A DNA stretch of 64,000 bases from Crocodylus rhombifer (GCA_038503035.1 JAVSML010024570.1:468007-532006); one strand, 5' to 3'; counted from the stretch's first letter, positions 10,511 through 22,752 are shown. Notes: generated by a model from the sequence alone, not told the origin. Numbers and translations are program-made.

Positions 10511-11640
10511 TTCAAATTTCACATTCAACACTGCTTAGGTCCAAATTAGTTTTGCTGCTTACCTTTGAGCTGGAATCCTTCCAGGAATCCTTCTCATAAA
10601 TGACATTTTGATTTGTAATAAAGCTGTGGACTCATGTCACTGATGCACGTTATATACTACATGGTTTCCATTTCAGATGTAGAGTCCTGGTTGAAACCAT
10701 TTGGATCTTTTATAGTAGGAACTTCTAGAAATGGTAGTTGTGTGGAGTTTTGCTTTCAAGAATTAAGTTGGAAGAATTCCCACTGCTCTTAAAGAAATTG
10801 GCCCTTTACAGCAACAGTACTAATACACAACCCTTTAAGGGAGCACTTATTATCATATGTAGGTTACAAATATCAGTAGATGAGCCATCAGCAGGCTATA
10901 AGATGAATTTCCTACAATAAGCCAATACCAAATTATTAGTTAGGAATAAAAATGCTTAAGAGGAAAATTAGAAACTGTAAGGAGAGAAACTCCTGAAAAA
11001 GTACTCATCCTCCAAGAGGAAGCAAACAAGCACACATAAGTGACAATCCAGTCTGACCATCATCATCAAGAAGTATCATCATCAACAGCATCTTTACAAG
11101 GAAGTAATTTTCCATTTTTAAAAGATGGTATCTGTTAAATGCTTCATGTTTGAAGGGCAAGAGACTTGAGTGATCCTGAAAAACTGCAGATTAGCTCATG
11201 TGGGTCAGCAGTCATTCACCTGCCAGGAAATCTTGTAAAGAAATCACAAGAGAATGTTCTTTTTAGACTTTACAATTGCAGTCTAATATTTCCCATCTCT
11301 CAGGGTCAGTTGCAAAGACAGCTCCTAAATCCCCCTTGCCATAGACTGTCTGCAGTTCCTTCTTTCTGCAAACGAAAAACAGATGGTAGAAGTCCCAAAT
11401 CCTCCTTCCTCAGTGTTTGATAGGAAGAGTATAGAAAACCAGGAACTCTTGCCAGCCACAGTCATGCTATGCTATAAGAGCCTTCTATTATCAGATTTTT
11501 TTTATTGCTCATCTTTCCCTTCATCAACCCTTTTAATGAGTTGAAGTTTTTGATCTACTGTGATATCTGTTCTGACCATGCCTTCCCTCACTGTCGCATA
11601 CTCTCTTCAGCTAGTGTCTAGTCTAATTTTGTAATAGGTT
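10511..11640. other. No gene seen
   Basis: AT-rich sequence without recognisable repeats. The longest open frame (84 codons from 11166) has no motif, no homologue I recognise and no codon structure that sets it apart from background. Confidence 0.4.
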
Positions 11641-11645
11641 TAAAC

Positions 11646-11927
11646 CAAACCTATTTCTGACTCAAGGCACCCCTTGATAGACTTCAGATACCTCTCAGAA
11701 AATGCCAGCTCTTTAATAAGCAATTCTATTGTTGCAAAGAACTCAGAAAGGCCACAACAGGTCAAGATGTTTTTAATACTTTGGGTTCTTGTTTGAAATA
11801 TCGTGGTTTATCTTGTGAATCATGTTTGCACATCTAACAATACTAACATCACATGGCACTTTATAGCACCCTTTAAAGAATCCCAAGGTATCCTAGGATG
11901 CCATGGCACGCTGGTTGAGAATCACTA
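11646..11927. mobile_element. Non-autonomous hAT transposon, 282 bp, perfect target duplication
   Basis: An identical 8-bp palindromic repeat, GTTTAAAC, flanks the element at 11638-11645 and 11928-11935. The right end read inward is TAGTGATTCTCAACCAGCG. The left end (CAAACCTATTTCTGACTCAAGG) is a diverged version of the same terminal repeat. 8-bp duplications and CAGTGNTTCTCAACC-type ends are hAT hallmarks. A reverse-oriented relative that shares the 'GTTGCAAAGAACTCAGAAAGG' core lies at 26473-26700. Confidence 0.8.
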
Positions 11928-12312
11928 GTTTAAACAACATATCCAAACTATCAAAGTTTGAAGTGCCAACCCTTATGTATATCCCCATCCTAACTTTTTA
12001 TTACACTCTTCTTTGATAACTGTGAACTACCAACTTTTTGAGTTTTATTAAATCTTTTGCCTCTCTTTCTTTTATTCAATTTTCTTTCTTTACATATCAG
12101 GCTGCTTCCTCTGATTTCTTTATGCAGTCTACCTCACACTGTTTTCCTCCTTTAAACTACGTGCAAAGACTCAATTCTTTTAGTTTCCCTTCTCCTAGCT
12201 GTAAAGCTTCACTATATAAAATATGATTGCGTTGTTACCCCACCCACTATTATCTTAATCAAAACAGTAAGAAATATCTTGAAACTCACAAAACGTACCA
12301 TTTTCAAACTAA

Positions 12313-12572
12313 ACAATTCTTTCAAGTTGCAGCAAAGGATGTTTAGGTTAGTTATTAGGAAAAAACTCTCTCACTGGGAGAGTAGTACAGTACTGGAACA
12401 GATTGCTCAGAGGGGGGTGTGGAATCTCCATCCTTGGAGGTTTTTCAGACCTAGCTAGATGAGGCCTCAGCTGGGGTGACATAGTTGGGGGTGAACCTGC
12501 TTTGAGCAGGGGGTTGGACTAGATGACCACCTGAAATGTCTTTCAACCCTCATTTTCTATGATTTTATTTCT
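12313..12572 (+). mobile_element. CR1 3' end, 5'-truncated
   Basis: The sequence runs from the CR1 stretch 'AAGTTGCAGCAAAGGATGTTTAGG' through 'TGGAACAGATTGCTCAGAG' and 'GGGGGTTGGACTAGATGACC' to 'CAACCCTCATTTTCTATGATT'. It is collinear with the tail of the long CR1 at 8530-8778. It covers only the last C-terminal codons and the 3' untranslated region. Confidence 0.9.
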
Positions 12573-13159
12573 CATTCAATTCTGATTTTTCCTCAACTGA
12601 ATTTCACCACATTCTAGATGGCAAGCTTTCTGAGACAAATGCTCTTGCGTATTTGTGTAAAGCAACTGCATAGTCCACAATTAGGTAGTATGTGAAACAA
12701 TGGGATTATTACCTACTGCATCACTATTTATCTCTGCTTGTATTTTCCTGTTTACTCATGTGCTGTTGATATAATTGGGAGGAAGATGTACAAATGACTT
12801 GTTAATAAGGTACAGATATGCTATATTACTAGCCCACTTTCCTGTTTCCCATAGTATTTGGATGGTCTGTAACTAAGTCATGATATTTAAAATTTAAGTC
12901 TGATCCGTAACAAGTGCTAAACTTACAACAGAAGCCATTAAAAAGATTTTTTTTGTTTAATTACAAAATTCAAACTCCCAGAGGTATTTACAGTAATTCT
13001 GTAATTTCTAGAATACTGTAAAGGTTGAGTTTTTTACCATACATTTTAGTTGCTGTATTTTGCAGATAAGCATTATCTTTTTCTGAATTAGACAGATGAC
13101 CATTCCCCCTTGCTGATATTTTAACCAACCAATGATATATTAATATTAACTATTCACAT
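12573..13159. other. No gene seen; AT-rich
   Basis: Ordinary AT-rich DNA with no motif, repeat or open frame that I can support. Confidence 0.4.
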
Positions 13160-14035
13160 ATTAGTGTCAGGACATCACTGGATACAGACGTGGGCCTTTG
13201 CATCCCATTGACATTCACTGGCCTTCTTCGTCCCCAAGGCCGGCGCCAGTCAATACAATTAGGTAGGTCTTCCTTGCTGTTAGCATGGTTGTCAGCTGCG
13301 GAAAGCAGCGCTAGTTAGCAGATGGGGACGGATATGGGACCAAAGACTATGTGTGCAAACTGGCAGAAAACATCCACACTCCCAAGCTGCTGAAAAAATT
13401 GCATAAGGACCATCAGAGAAACCAGAGATAATGCCTACAAGGGATCACAGTTGCGAGAAAGTGACAGCTTTGTATCAGGCTCACCCTATGGCCAAGGCAC
13501 ACCTAAAGCCTCCAGCAGGACCTAACTCTCTACCCATTCCACAAGCATAATATGGCAACACTGTTGCTAAGTTTTGAGTTATCATCTGCTGGTTCAAAAC
13601 TAAACTACCATATACGATCGAAATGCACACTTTAACTGAATGGAAAATTACTTCTGACACAAGAGCAACAGATTTGAAACAACAGCTAGTAACTAACACC
13701 ATCACAGAAGGTCGGAAGTACAAAAACGCAACAAAAACAGCAGGTTGGACAACTGTTAGCAGAGGTCGCAAAGCAGCGTAGCTGTGAACCCCAGAGCATC
13801 CTCAGAGCCTGATCGACTCTTAGGACTCACTCTGATACCAAGGCTGTGGAAGCACATTCTCATTTGTTGTACTGTTTTCTTGCGTATACGATAAACTCAA
13901 TACCTTGAATGGACTGAGATCTGTGCCCATACCATGAATCACTTTCGCCTACTACCTAAACCAAATTTTGGAGCAACACTCCTGTCACTGAATGACTGAC
14001 TGAGGCCACCTGACTATCCACTTTCCACAGATAAA
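13160..14035. other. Unrecognised CpG-containing segment, possible retropseudogene or LTR relic
   Basis: The segment carries more CpG than its surroundings (for example 13240-13320 and 13610-13620). Between about 13320 and 13508 two adjacent frames read without stops if a one-base shift near 13432 is allowed: GYGTKDYVCKLAENIHTPKL onward, then NAYKGSQLRESDSFVSGSPY onward. I do not recognise the protein. A minus-strand frame of 96 codons at 13481-13771 overlaps and is probably a shadow. It begins near 'TGTCAGGACATC', which could be an LTR start, but no matching end with a target duplication was found. Confidence 0.25.
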
Positions 14036-15525
14036 CCTTTGAACAGGAACAAGAAATGTCTGGGAAGTAGGGTTTTATCTGAATCATGATTACTTGGCTG
14101 CCTCCTCTGGCTTGGTGCTAGCCTCTTCTTAGCTTAATCTCTTGGTTTCCTGTCTTGGTTTGTTGTTGACCTTGCTCTCTGTTTACTTTAGTACTCTTGA
14201 CTTGGTGTGCACAGGATGATATGGCTTTTGTTTTGTTATGTGGTTTAAATTTTTGTTAGCTAGCACACTTTAAAATCCTAGGGAAGGTGGAGTTTAATAT
14301 GTATTCACTGGTCAAGATGAAAATTAAGGAGTTTTGACTTCAGTGGGACAGCATATGTGCTTAGCTTAATACACAGTTAAGTGCTTTGCTTAGTGTAATC
14401 ACAGCTTTCAAAAGCTTCCCTTAACTTCCAGAGGGTATCAAGGTTTAAAAGATACCAAGTGAAATTTTTTAAAAACATTTTGCATTTTCTGGTCACCATG
14501 ACAAGAAATGGTACATAAAAATGTCATCACACTTATTGATAAGATTTTCCAATTTAAATTCTTAACCATGTTAATAATCAAAAGAGAAGTATAAGCAAAA
14601 AAGCCAGAAACTAAGATAAGGTGACATTTCATGCAGCTAAATACCAAATAAGGAAACAAAAGAGGGGTTCTCCCAAGACATTTAATTGTTTGTTTTTCTT
14701 TGCTGAAGTTTATTCTCTTATTTTTATCTTTTTATTTATTTCAATTTTCCATAAATGCAGCAAGTATCTCAACAGAAAAAAATCATATGTATTACATATT
14801 TTATGATTGTCAAGAGCCAAGGAAACAATGGGATACAAGGTAACATAATGGATCCAGGTAGGAGATGGAGAAAGAAACAATACAGCTTTCATGTCAGTGA
14901 ACAGCAGGGGCTTTTACATGGGAGACAATTCAGTATGAAACACTTCTTTTTCCTCCAGTTTCTGCATTAGCTGGTGGGGCTGTATCACTGGTGGGGAACG
15001 TCAGCACACCTAGGAGCACTGTACTTGTTTATATGCTCTATAGGGAAAATGCTTTCCAGCTAGTGCCAATTACAGTGCATACTTCCAAAAACCTCACGTG
15101 GCAGTGGGTAACAAAAGTATTATGTTATTTCATGCCAAAACAGCTTTATTTGTCTCATGAAAGGAAAAAACTAGCTAACAATCTAAACAGCAATTTCTAG
15201 TAATTCTTATTTCAAAGCTTTCACATCATAGCATCAATCAAGTTTGCATTTGCCTGGCCAGAAACTGATTAAATGTTTAGTTGAAAAAAACCCCACTTAT
15301 TTTTATCAACCTGAGTGAAGTCTGAGCTTTTTCAGTGTTTAGAAGACAAATTAGACAGCCAGAAGAACTCTACATTTGTTAGATCTTAACAGATCATCAA
15401 GTCATGGATGAGTTCTCAGGATGTTTACATGCAATAAAAATCATTTATTCATCATACAAAAAGGAGTTTAAATTTAATTGCTAATACAATATTAGAAGCT
15501 TATACCTTTTTTTACAATCCTGCTG
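14036..15525. other. No gene seen; weak old MITE-like phrase near 14325-14400
   Basis: Mostly AT-rich sequence. The phrase 'TTTGACTTCAGTGGGAC' followed by 'CTTAATACACAGTTAAGTGCTTTGC' (about 14332-14392) resembles a common sauropsid short repeat. Nothing else can be supported. Confidence 0.35.
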
Positions 15526-16740
15526 AATCACCGAAAGTTAGGTTTGGAAGGGACCTCAGGAGGTCATCCAGTCCAACCCCTGCTCAAAGCAGGACCAGCC
15601 CCAACTACATCATCCCAGCCAAGGGTTTCTCTAACCAGGTCTTAAAAACTTCCAAGGATGCAGAGTCCATAACCTCTCTGGATAACCTGTCCCAGTACTT
15701 CACTACCTTCCTAGGATGAAAGTTTTTTCCTAATATCTAACATAAATGCCCCTTGCTGTAACTTGAGATCGTTGCTCCTTGTTCTGTCATGTGCCATCAC
15801 TGAGAACAGCAGTCTAGCTCCAGCTTCTTTCAAACCTCACTTCAGGTAATTGAAGGCTGCTATTAAGTCCTCTCTGTCTTCTTTTCTTTAGTATCAAAAG
15901 CCTTGCTGAAGTTAAGGTATATCACAACCACAGCTCTCCCCACATCCACAGAGTTAGTCATCTCATCAGAGAAGGCAATCAGGTTGGTCAGGTGTGACTT
16001 GCCCTTGGTGAATCCATGATGACTGTTCTTAATCACCTTCTTCTCCTCCAAGTGTTTAAAAAGGGATTCCTTAAAGACCTGCTCCATGATTTTTCCAGGG
16101 ACTGAGCTGAGGCTGACCAGCCTGTAGTTCCCTGGATTTTCCTTCTTCCCTTTCTTAAAGATGGACACTGTGCAGTGAGGCTGCTCTGACACGGTGGTAA
16201 TTACCGTGCTCCAGCAGACTCCAGCGTCACATGTATCAGCATCCCCACACTGAAAAATGGCAGCAGGGGCAGTGCCCTAATTTTTGCCCTTCTCCAATTT
16301 TCTGTGACCTTCCCCAATTGCCACAGGTTTTCAAATGTGATAATGGCCAGCAGCTCTGCAATCACATCACCCTCCAGCATGCTTAGGTATATCATGTCTG
16401 ACCCCATAGACTTGTATACATCCAGCCTTTCTACATAGTCCCTAACTTGCTCTTTCACTACTGTTGGCTTCTCACTTTGTCCCCAGACTGTGCTGCCAGG
16501 TACAGTAGTCTGGAAGCTAATCTTGCCTATGAACACTGGGGTAAAAAAAGACATTGAATACTTTAGCCTTTTCCATATCATCTGTCACTACTAGGTTGCA
16601 TCCCCCATTCAGTATGGTACCCACATTTTTCCTGATCTTCTTTTTGTTGCTGACATACTTGTAGAAACCTTTCTTCTTACCCTTCATGTCCCTGGGTCAT
16701 TCACTTCTTTAATTTTGTCAAGGGCCATTAACTTTAAAAA
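15526..16740 (-). mobile_element. CR1 LINE, 5'-truncated with internal deletion
   Basis: Read on the minus strand it begins in the ORF2 linker (16740-16200, including a 126-codon frame with KEQVRDYVERLDV). It passes the RT start ([49 protein letters not shown], 16190-15895), then jumps at about 15882 straight to the C-terminal '[11 protein letters not shown]' part and the 3' tail ending at 15526. The central RT with the catalytic FADD motif is missing between KAFDT and the tail. Another internal deletion starting at almost the same RT motif is seen in the CR1 at 4960-8778. Confidence 0.85.
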
Positions 16741-17287
16741 ATGTCCTTATGTTGAGCTGCTCTGCTAAGTGCTACCGTCTTTTAGAGACTATATGAACAA
16801 CTCTGTTCTTCCTTGTGCTATAGTATAGTATAGCAGCTATACTGTACCTGGACACACAATCATGGTATAAAGGGTCCACCCTTTGGAAATTTTCAGCAAA
16901 CACATAACTGCTATGAATGAGAGACTGAGGAACTTTTTATAGATGACTTTTCCTTGTGATCCTATAATTGTATTGTTCCAAAACCAAGCTGCAGAGAGTA
17001 ATAGTAGTATTGACAAGCTGTTCTCTAGACAATGTGTTTAGTGAATAAGAAATCTCAGTGCAGTAGTCTAGGATAAGTCAAAAAGTTAAAGTATGAAGGT
17101 CAAGAAGAAAACTATAAACAACTTCTTCTCCATATTAAATAAATCAGCCACAACACAAGAAAGGCCTGAGATCAGAGACATTCTCAGCAGCAGAAAAATA
17201 AGAATGGCTCCGGACATCCTATCTCACTAGTTCCAGTGAAATCCTCTCTCTCTGATTTCCACTTACATAAATAAATTAAGAAACACT
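16741..17287. other. No gene seen
   Basis: AT-rich sequence with a short 'TATAGTATAGTATAGCAGCTATAC' run near 16820-16845, which can form a small hairpin. No other feature is visible. Confidence 0.4.
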
Positions 17288-17654
17288 GGGTGCATCTACA
17301 CGTGTGTTTTACTGTAGACTAATTAGCTCCTCAGTAAAGTGTCACCATCTACACGTGTGCTGGTATTAGGGTGCAGTAAACTAATTAACTAATTGACTTC
17401 ACCTGAAGATAGTACTGGCCCTGACATTACTATCTTACAGTGGGGAAATTTACTGTGCTTCAGCACATGTGTAGATGGTGACTGTGTGCCTAAATCGTAC
17501 CTAGTCAGCCTGACTAGCTGGGGTCTTCTCCGCCCTGGCTCAAATGGCTGCTGTCCCAGAAGCATGTGTAGACACTGCTCCCAGGAGCAGTTTACTCTGG
17601 CACAAACTGCTCCAGAGTTTATAGCTTTGTCTTATTGCATGAATAGATGCATCC
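17288..17654. mobile_element. MITE with GGGTGCATCTACACG ends
   Basis: The left end GGGTGCATCTACACGTG and the right end GAATAGATGCATCC are inverted. A second copy of 'CATCTACACGTGTGCTGGTATTAGG' sits at about 17347, so it may be composite. Inside are 'ACTAATTAGCTCCTCAGTAAA' phrases that also occur at about 22150 and, inverted, at 46430-46480 and 59550-59575. It has no coding capacity. Confidence 0.6.
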
Positions 17655-17844
17655 AGTGTGTCCACTGATCTTTCTAAATGCCTCTTTCTTCATGCGTGTG
17701 TCTATAAAGTTTTATTTACACCATGGCACAAGAGTTCATTATCTTTCCCATCTAACATTCAGTAGTGATGTATTAATTATGTTTCCCTCAGAAGTGGGTA
17801 TGTGCCACAAGTTTTTGGTTATCCAAAAGGTTATCCAGTTTTTG

Positions 17845-18190
17845 AAGAGATATGGAAGACAGATATGGAACTAGGGCTAGCATCAAGGATAACAAAAAGT
17901 CCTTTTTCAAATGCATAGGAAGTATAAAGAAGGCACTGGGTAATGTGGGGCCCCTGCAGGATATGCTAGGCAATCTGGTGGTTGCACCAGAGGAAAAAGC
18001 AGACCTTTTTAACAATTTCTCTGCCTCCATTTTCTTGTGCAGGGACTGGGACTCCCCCACTGAGATTCGGAACAAACTTAGGAGAGACTCTGCCAGGCCT
18101 AGGATCAAGGAGGACCGAGTTAGAGAACTTATGGAGGGGTTGGACATGTTCAAATCAGCAGGTCCAGAGCCATTCCAAACATGCCTTCCT
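17845..18190 (+). mobile_element. CR1-like LINE ORF2 linker fragment
   Basis: A 137-codon open frame (17852-18265) contains DNKKSFFKCIGSIKKALGNV, EEKADLFNNFSASIF and KEDRVRELMEGLDMFKSAGP. This order matches the linker of the CR1 ORF2 at 6310-6590 (GNKKDFYKYVGRKRRIRKSV, EKAKVLNAFFASVF, KEQVRDYLTKLDMSVGP). Both the endonuclease and the RT are absent, and the element stops near the start of the RT. The family is a CR1 relative more diverged than the other copies. Confidence 0.7.
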
Positions 18191-19593
18191 GTAAAGGATT
18201 CAAAATTAGTAAGTAGCACATCTCAGAAAAACACTGCAAAGGCCAACAGTAAGATTAGGAGCTAGGGGGGTTTTTATTGTCAAAAGGCTTTATCGCAGAT
18301 GGCCTGAAAATCTCTATATTACAGACGGAATGCCCATGTTACCCCCAAATGACCACTAAGCAGAGGGCAGAAAGCAAAGACACAACTTGTTCAATATCTG
18401 AAGATAATGCAGGACTAGATCGTTCTGCTGCATCTCTTCAATGTTATCTAAATTTATAATGGGCAGCACTGTTCTTGATCAATGCAGTGAAAGACTTCAG
18501 TTGGAAGTCACAAACTGGTAACCTGAAGTAAACTGTAAGGGCCAAAGGAACTTTTTTTTTAATCTCAAAACTTCTAGCAGAGAGGCTGTCTACAGATTGT
18601 GTTCCTACAACCCTCTTCAAATGCAGAAGTTGCTCTCTTCTAGGAATTTCTTATGCACATGTCATCTTAGAAGGGAGGAATCAGGGACAAGACCACATTT
18701 TCTCTAAGAGTTACTCCAAGGTTGGTGCAGCTGACATTCTCCCCCTGGATGCTGGCAAGCTCCATGCAGCATGAGGCCTTCAGTACTCTTTTGGGGCCGT
18801 GCAATTCTGCACCATCCATCAGGTCAATACTGAAATGTCACAAATAATCTGGGAGGGATAGATTGAAAGAATTCAGTGTGTTTTGTAGTGTAGTCTGGAA
18901 AGTCAATATAAGAGGACTAGAAAAAGGCAGCTCTAATGGATAAAAAATAAAAACAGGAAATGACAGAATGAAACTGCAATTAAATCTGTACATAGGAAAG
19001 AGTAGGACTTTTTATAATAATAAACTGTAAGTTGCATAACATGCTTTCAAGGTGAGTGATGTAATCAGTCTCACCCTGAAACACAGCCATGAGAAAATTT
19101 AGAAGAGGAGTAATGCCAAGGAAGATAGAGAAGGACAATGCACATTAAGAAAGGTTACTTCTACCCTTAAGGTTTTCTTTACCAAGCAGCCACTAAAGGA
19201 GAAATGGAGTAAAAGGAAGATAATATATAAGGAAGATTTTCATGTCAATCAGCGGCGTGTGGGAAGGAAACTGTTTTTTTCCTCTTTACTTGAAGTTTTA
19301 AATGTTTACATTCTTGCTGACATTTACACGTTGTAATAAGCACACTTAAAAATACTTTTAAAAATCTAATGCTACAGTTAAAGATCCTGGAAACAATGTT
19401 ATCCTTCCAAAAGGCAACAGAATAAATGGTCAACTCATGGGGTACATGCAGGGAAACCCTTCCATGGAGCTTTATAAATGTTTTTACTTTTTATCTTCCA
19501 CTGGTTCTTGTTACTTTGGTGTGCTTGAAAGGTGTCAAACTGACAGACTGGGAGACTGAAAGCTGCTGCCTCTCCAGGAAATATATATGTAGG
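18191..19593. other. No gene seen
   Basis: AT-rich sequence without recognisable repeats. Open frames (60-62 codons) show no motif. Confidence 0.4.
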
Positions 19594-19596
19594 TTA

Positions 19597-19972
19597 GGGC
19601 CTTGTCACACAAGACACTTAGCATGTGTTTTATATAGATCGTAGTAAGTGTTACTAAAACTTGCTTGGAGGAGTTGCATGGTAATGCTCACTATGATCTG
19701 GACAGGACTGGACCTGGCTGTAAAGTCAACCAACAGCTGCTTGTCAGTCCCGCCCCCTCATCGCACCAGAGCAGGTGAGGACAGTTTATTTTATCTTTGT
19801 GGAGCAGTCTCACCACAGCTAAACGTGAGTTACTTAACACCATCTGGAGATGCTCTTCTTGCATAAAGTACTAATCCAATGGCACTTAGTACATGTTTTA
19901 CTGCTTGAACACAAGGACGCTGGCATTTTAAATACAGTTAACTGTTAACATGTCACAGGTGTAACAAGGCCC
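19597..19972. mobile_element. Harbinger-like MITE, 376 bp
   Basis: The left end GGGCCTTGTCACAC and the reverse complement of the right end (GGGCCTTGTTACAC) match at 13 of 14 positions. Each end abuts the trinucleotide TTA (19594-19596 and 19973-19975). A 3-bp TTA/TAA duplication is the hallmark of PIF/Harbinger insertions. There is no transposase frame, so it would have needed an enzyme supplied elsewhere. Confidence 0.8.
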
Positions 19973-20698
19973 TTAAGTAGCATCGAGGCTGTCCTACCTC
20001 GGCCTTCTTCTGCAGGGACTGAAACTTCTGAAGCAACCAAAGAACAAACTAGCATGCGATACAAAACAATATTATGTTAGCCTACAAAGATCGTGCTAAA
20101 CATTATAACCTGATGTCTTACGGATGTCAATCAGGATTTTTTTTTTTAAGCCCTCAGATAAGCAGCCCAGGAAAATGAATATGCTTTCAACCACATGTAT
20201 AACTGAAGTGCCTTAGACAATGTTATTTTTAACTTGGTTCTTAAATTTCTAAATGTCAGATGACACTGTGGGATTAAAGTTTTCTTTAAAAAGATAAAGA
20301 CAATCCCAGGAGTATGTGTAGTGAACTTTTAAAAAAAATGGCTGAATTTAAGGCTAGAAAAGGATTTTTTAAATACATGCTATATATTTGTCTGGGTCTC
20401 TGCTGTGCTTTGATGTATGTTAGCTCAATAAAATATTCACGGGTGTGCTATATGAATTCACAGTTTAATTTTATAACACTTCTTTCATTAGTTTCTAAAA
20501 TATTTGCTTAGAGGTACATGGAAGTTAAATGGTAGGATTAATTATACAAAAAGTAACTTTATTGCTCCTAGTGATTTATAGGGATATAAAAAAGATTCCA
20601 GCTGTCTTTAATGATTCATATCCTGACAGCGCCCCCTCCATATGCCTAGGCATATGATCGATTACTTTCATTTTACCTGAAGACAATGAAATGTTAAA

Positions 20699-21111
20699 TG
20701 TCTTCGTATGAAAAAAGCATTTGATATTGTCCCATAAATCTTACTTGAAAGATTAATTCAAATAGGCTAAGACAGGAACGCAGTTACAGAAACTGGAAAC
20801 AGTTTAAAGAGACTGTAAATGGCAATTTATTGTGCAAATGTGGGTTGTTGTCTAGTTAGGTACTACAGTGATTGGTATTAGGTCTAATCTCATTTAACGC
20901 TTTCTTTAATAAACTGGAAGAGGGAACACAGGTGCAGAACTTAAACTCATAGACTATCTTAACATGCTGGGATCTATGAATACTAGCCAGAAAAGGGAAA
21001 TAAAAGAGCAAGAAAGAGATGATAAATTTTGAGAGAGAAAATGATATACAGTTATAAACACCTTGAATAAATGTAAACTAGTACATCTGAGGGATAAACA
21101 AAAAATATAAC
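20699..21111 (+). mobile_element. Old CR1/L3-like LINE reverse-transcriptase fragment
   Basis: Translated pieces in order match a CR1/L3 RT: KAFDIVPHKSLLERLIQIG-like (with a stop, 20715-20770), the stretch ending in an NKLEEG motif (about 20910-20925), and CKLVHLRD-like (about 21072-21095). The catalytic region lies between and is too decayed to read. It is broken sharply at 21112 by the segment between the AATCAGGA repeats. Confidence 0.5.
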
Positions 21112-21119
21112 AATCAGGA

Positions 21120-21951
21120 GGTGGCGGCGAGAAGCCCCCACAGGCACTGAGGATGCTGGGGGCAGCCCCAGGCATTCCTGGGGGGAATGAGCAAGCCCCC
21201 TTTACCCTGGCAAATTTACCGCTGGGACAATCAGGAGTGGAGCAGGAGCTGTGCGAGCTGGCATTACGCTGGGTCTTCAAGCATCTGCTTCCTGGGTGGG
21301 GTGGTGGCTGGCTGATTGCGGCAGCTAATGCTGCCACTGTGGGAAATTTAAAAACCCTGCCAGAAGCCAGCGGGAAGGAAGAGAGAGAGAGCCAGTTGGG
21401 AGCATGCCGGGAAGGCGGTGGCTCCGGAGGCTGGTAGTAGCAGCCCTGCAGACACTGTCCCCACATCGAAGGCAGAGGGAGCAGTATCTGGTGTGAGGCT
21501 GGGGATGGACAATCCCCAGCCCCCTCAATTTCAAAGCTTATAGAAGTGTCCCTCTCCCTCAGAGGGGGAAGAACGCCAAACAACAGGAGCTCAGCCCTTT
21601 GGGATCAGGGTCTGAGGCTTTAGACACATCAACATCCAGGCTACTGGCTGGTTTGCCACAGCTGACACCTGACCCCCACAGTAACGGGGTTTATAGGGAA
21701 TGAAGGAGCAAAGAACTGAACACCCAAGTGGTTGGCGAGTGGACAGGGTGTAAGGGAGGCGGAGGAATCTGTGAGTACCCCATCTTTGGGTCAATAAGGG
21801 AAGAAGAACACCACTAAACCCCCTCCTTCTCTTCAGGTAATAACAAGTCATGGCAGGGGAGTTGGGGGACCCTGGCCGGGGTATGAGGGGGGACGGTGTT
21901 GTATGCACAGTGCCCGCTAGAGACTCCCACAGGAAGAGAGCGAAATTTGGT
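21120..21951. other. Unclassified 832-bp GC-rich segment between 8-bp direct repeats
   Basis: AATCAGGA occurs at 21112-21119 and at 21952-21959, exactly where the composition changes from AT-rich LINE-like sequence to GC-rich sequence and back. That looks like an 8-bp target duplication. The ends GGTGGCGGCG and GAAATTTGGT are not inverted repeats, so it is not a plain hAT MITE. The 209-codon proline-rich minus-strand frame and the 94-codon plus-strand frame (21153-21437) resemble no protein I know. A truncated hAT, an LTR or a captured host fragment are all possible. Confidence 0.4.
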
Positions 21952-22117
21952 AATCAGGAATACTGGAAATAACCTGAGGTGACAGCTATGGCAAATCAGA
22001 TTTTATTTTGCAATGCAACATAGGAATAAGACCTCTATATTGTCAAAATAGAGAGACAGTATTCCATGTCCAGTGGGTTTGGTTCAGTTGCACCTGGAAT
22101 AGATTTTGTTCACTCTA

Positions 22118-22431
22118 GGCACGTCTACATGAGATGTTTACTGTGGAGTTGCCCAATTAACTCCTCAGTAAACTTCTTAGCATCTACACGTTGCAGTGCT
22201 ATTAGGATAGATTCAACTAATTAATGCCAACATAGATTAGTACTTGTAAACATGAGTACTAACCTCTGGTGGAGTTTTTTTTTTTTTACTTTGCACATGT
22301 AGACACTGATAGGGTTAGCCAGCAGGTAGCCCTATCTGAAGCAGCTTTGTGTCTCAGCCAGCCCCTCTGCAGCATGCGGAGTTTATTGCTGCACATATTG
22401 CACCACATTAACTGCATGTGTAATTGTACCC
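22118..22431. mobile_element. MITE with GGCACGTCTACATG ends
   Basis: The left end GGCACGTCTACATGAG and the right end GCATGTGTAATTGTACCC are inverted copies of the family ends seen at 208-461. The interior shares 'CAATTAACTCCTCAGTAAAC' with 17288-17654. It has no coding capacity. Confidence 0.6.
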
Positions 22432-22733
22432 TCTGAGGCATATTTCATTCTAAGACAATTTAGATATACAATAAAAGAAAGTTACAAGGAAAGAGAGTGG
22501 AAGAACAGATGAACTACAACTGCTAGCCCAGACACCATCCTGGCATATCCCCTGAGAATACACATTCTCTAAGTTTTGAATACACTTTTTGTATACTAAT
22601 GCACCCAGAGAGATCCTTGAGCAGGAGCAGGAAACCTTTGGAAATGAGTTCCTAGGTTGCTGACATCCCCAAGAGAAGGAGTTTATGCTTGAGAGAGGCC
22701 TATTTTCTGGCCTTAGAGATAGCTTTTCTTTGT

Positions 22734-22752
22734 AAAAAAAAAAAAAAAAAAA
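22734..22752 (+). repeat. A19 homopolymer
   Basis: A run of 19 adenines. It could be the tail of a retrotransposed fragment on the plus strand, but nothing recognisable precedes it. Confidence 0.8.

Noticed and set aside
20954..21583. 209-codon proline-rich minus-strand frame
   Set aside because: It runs across the AATCAGGA boundary from old LINE sequence into the GC-rich segment, so it cannot be one ancestral gene.
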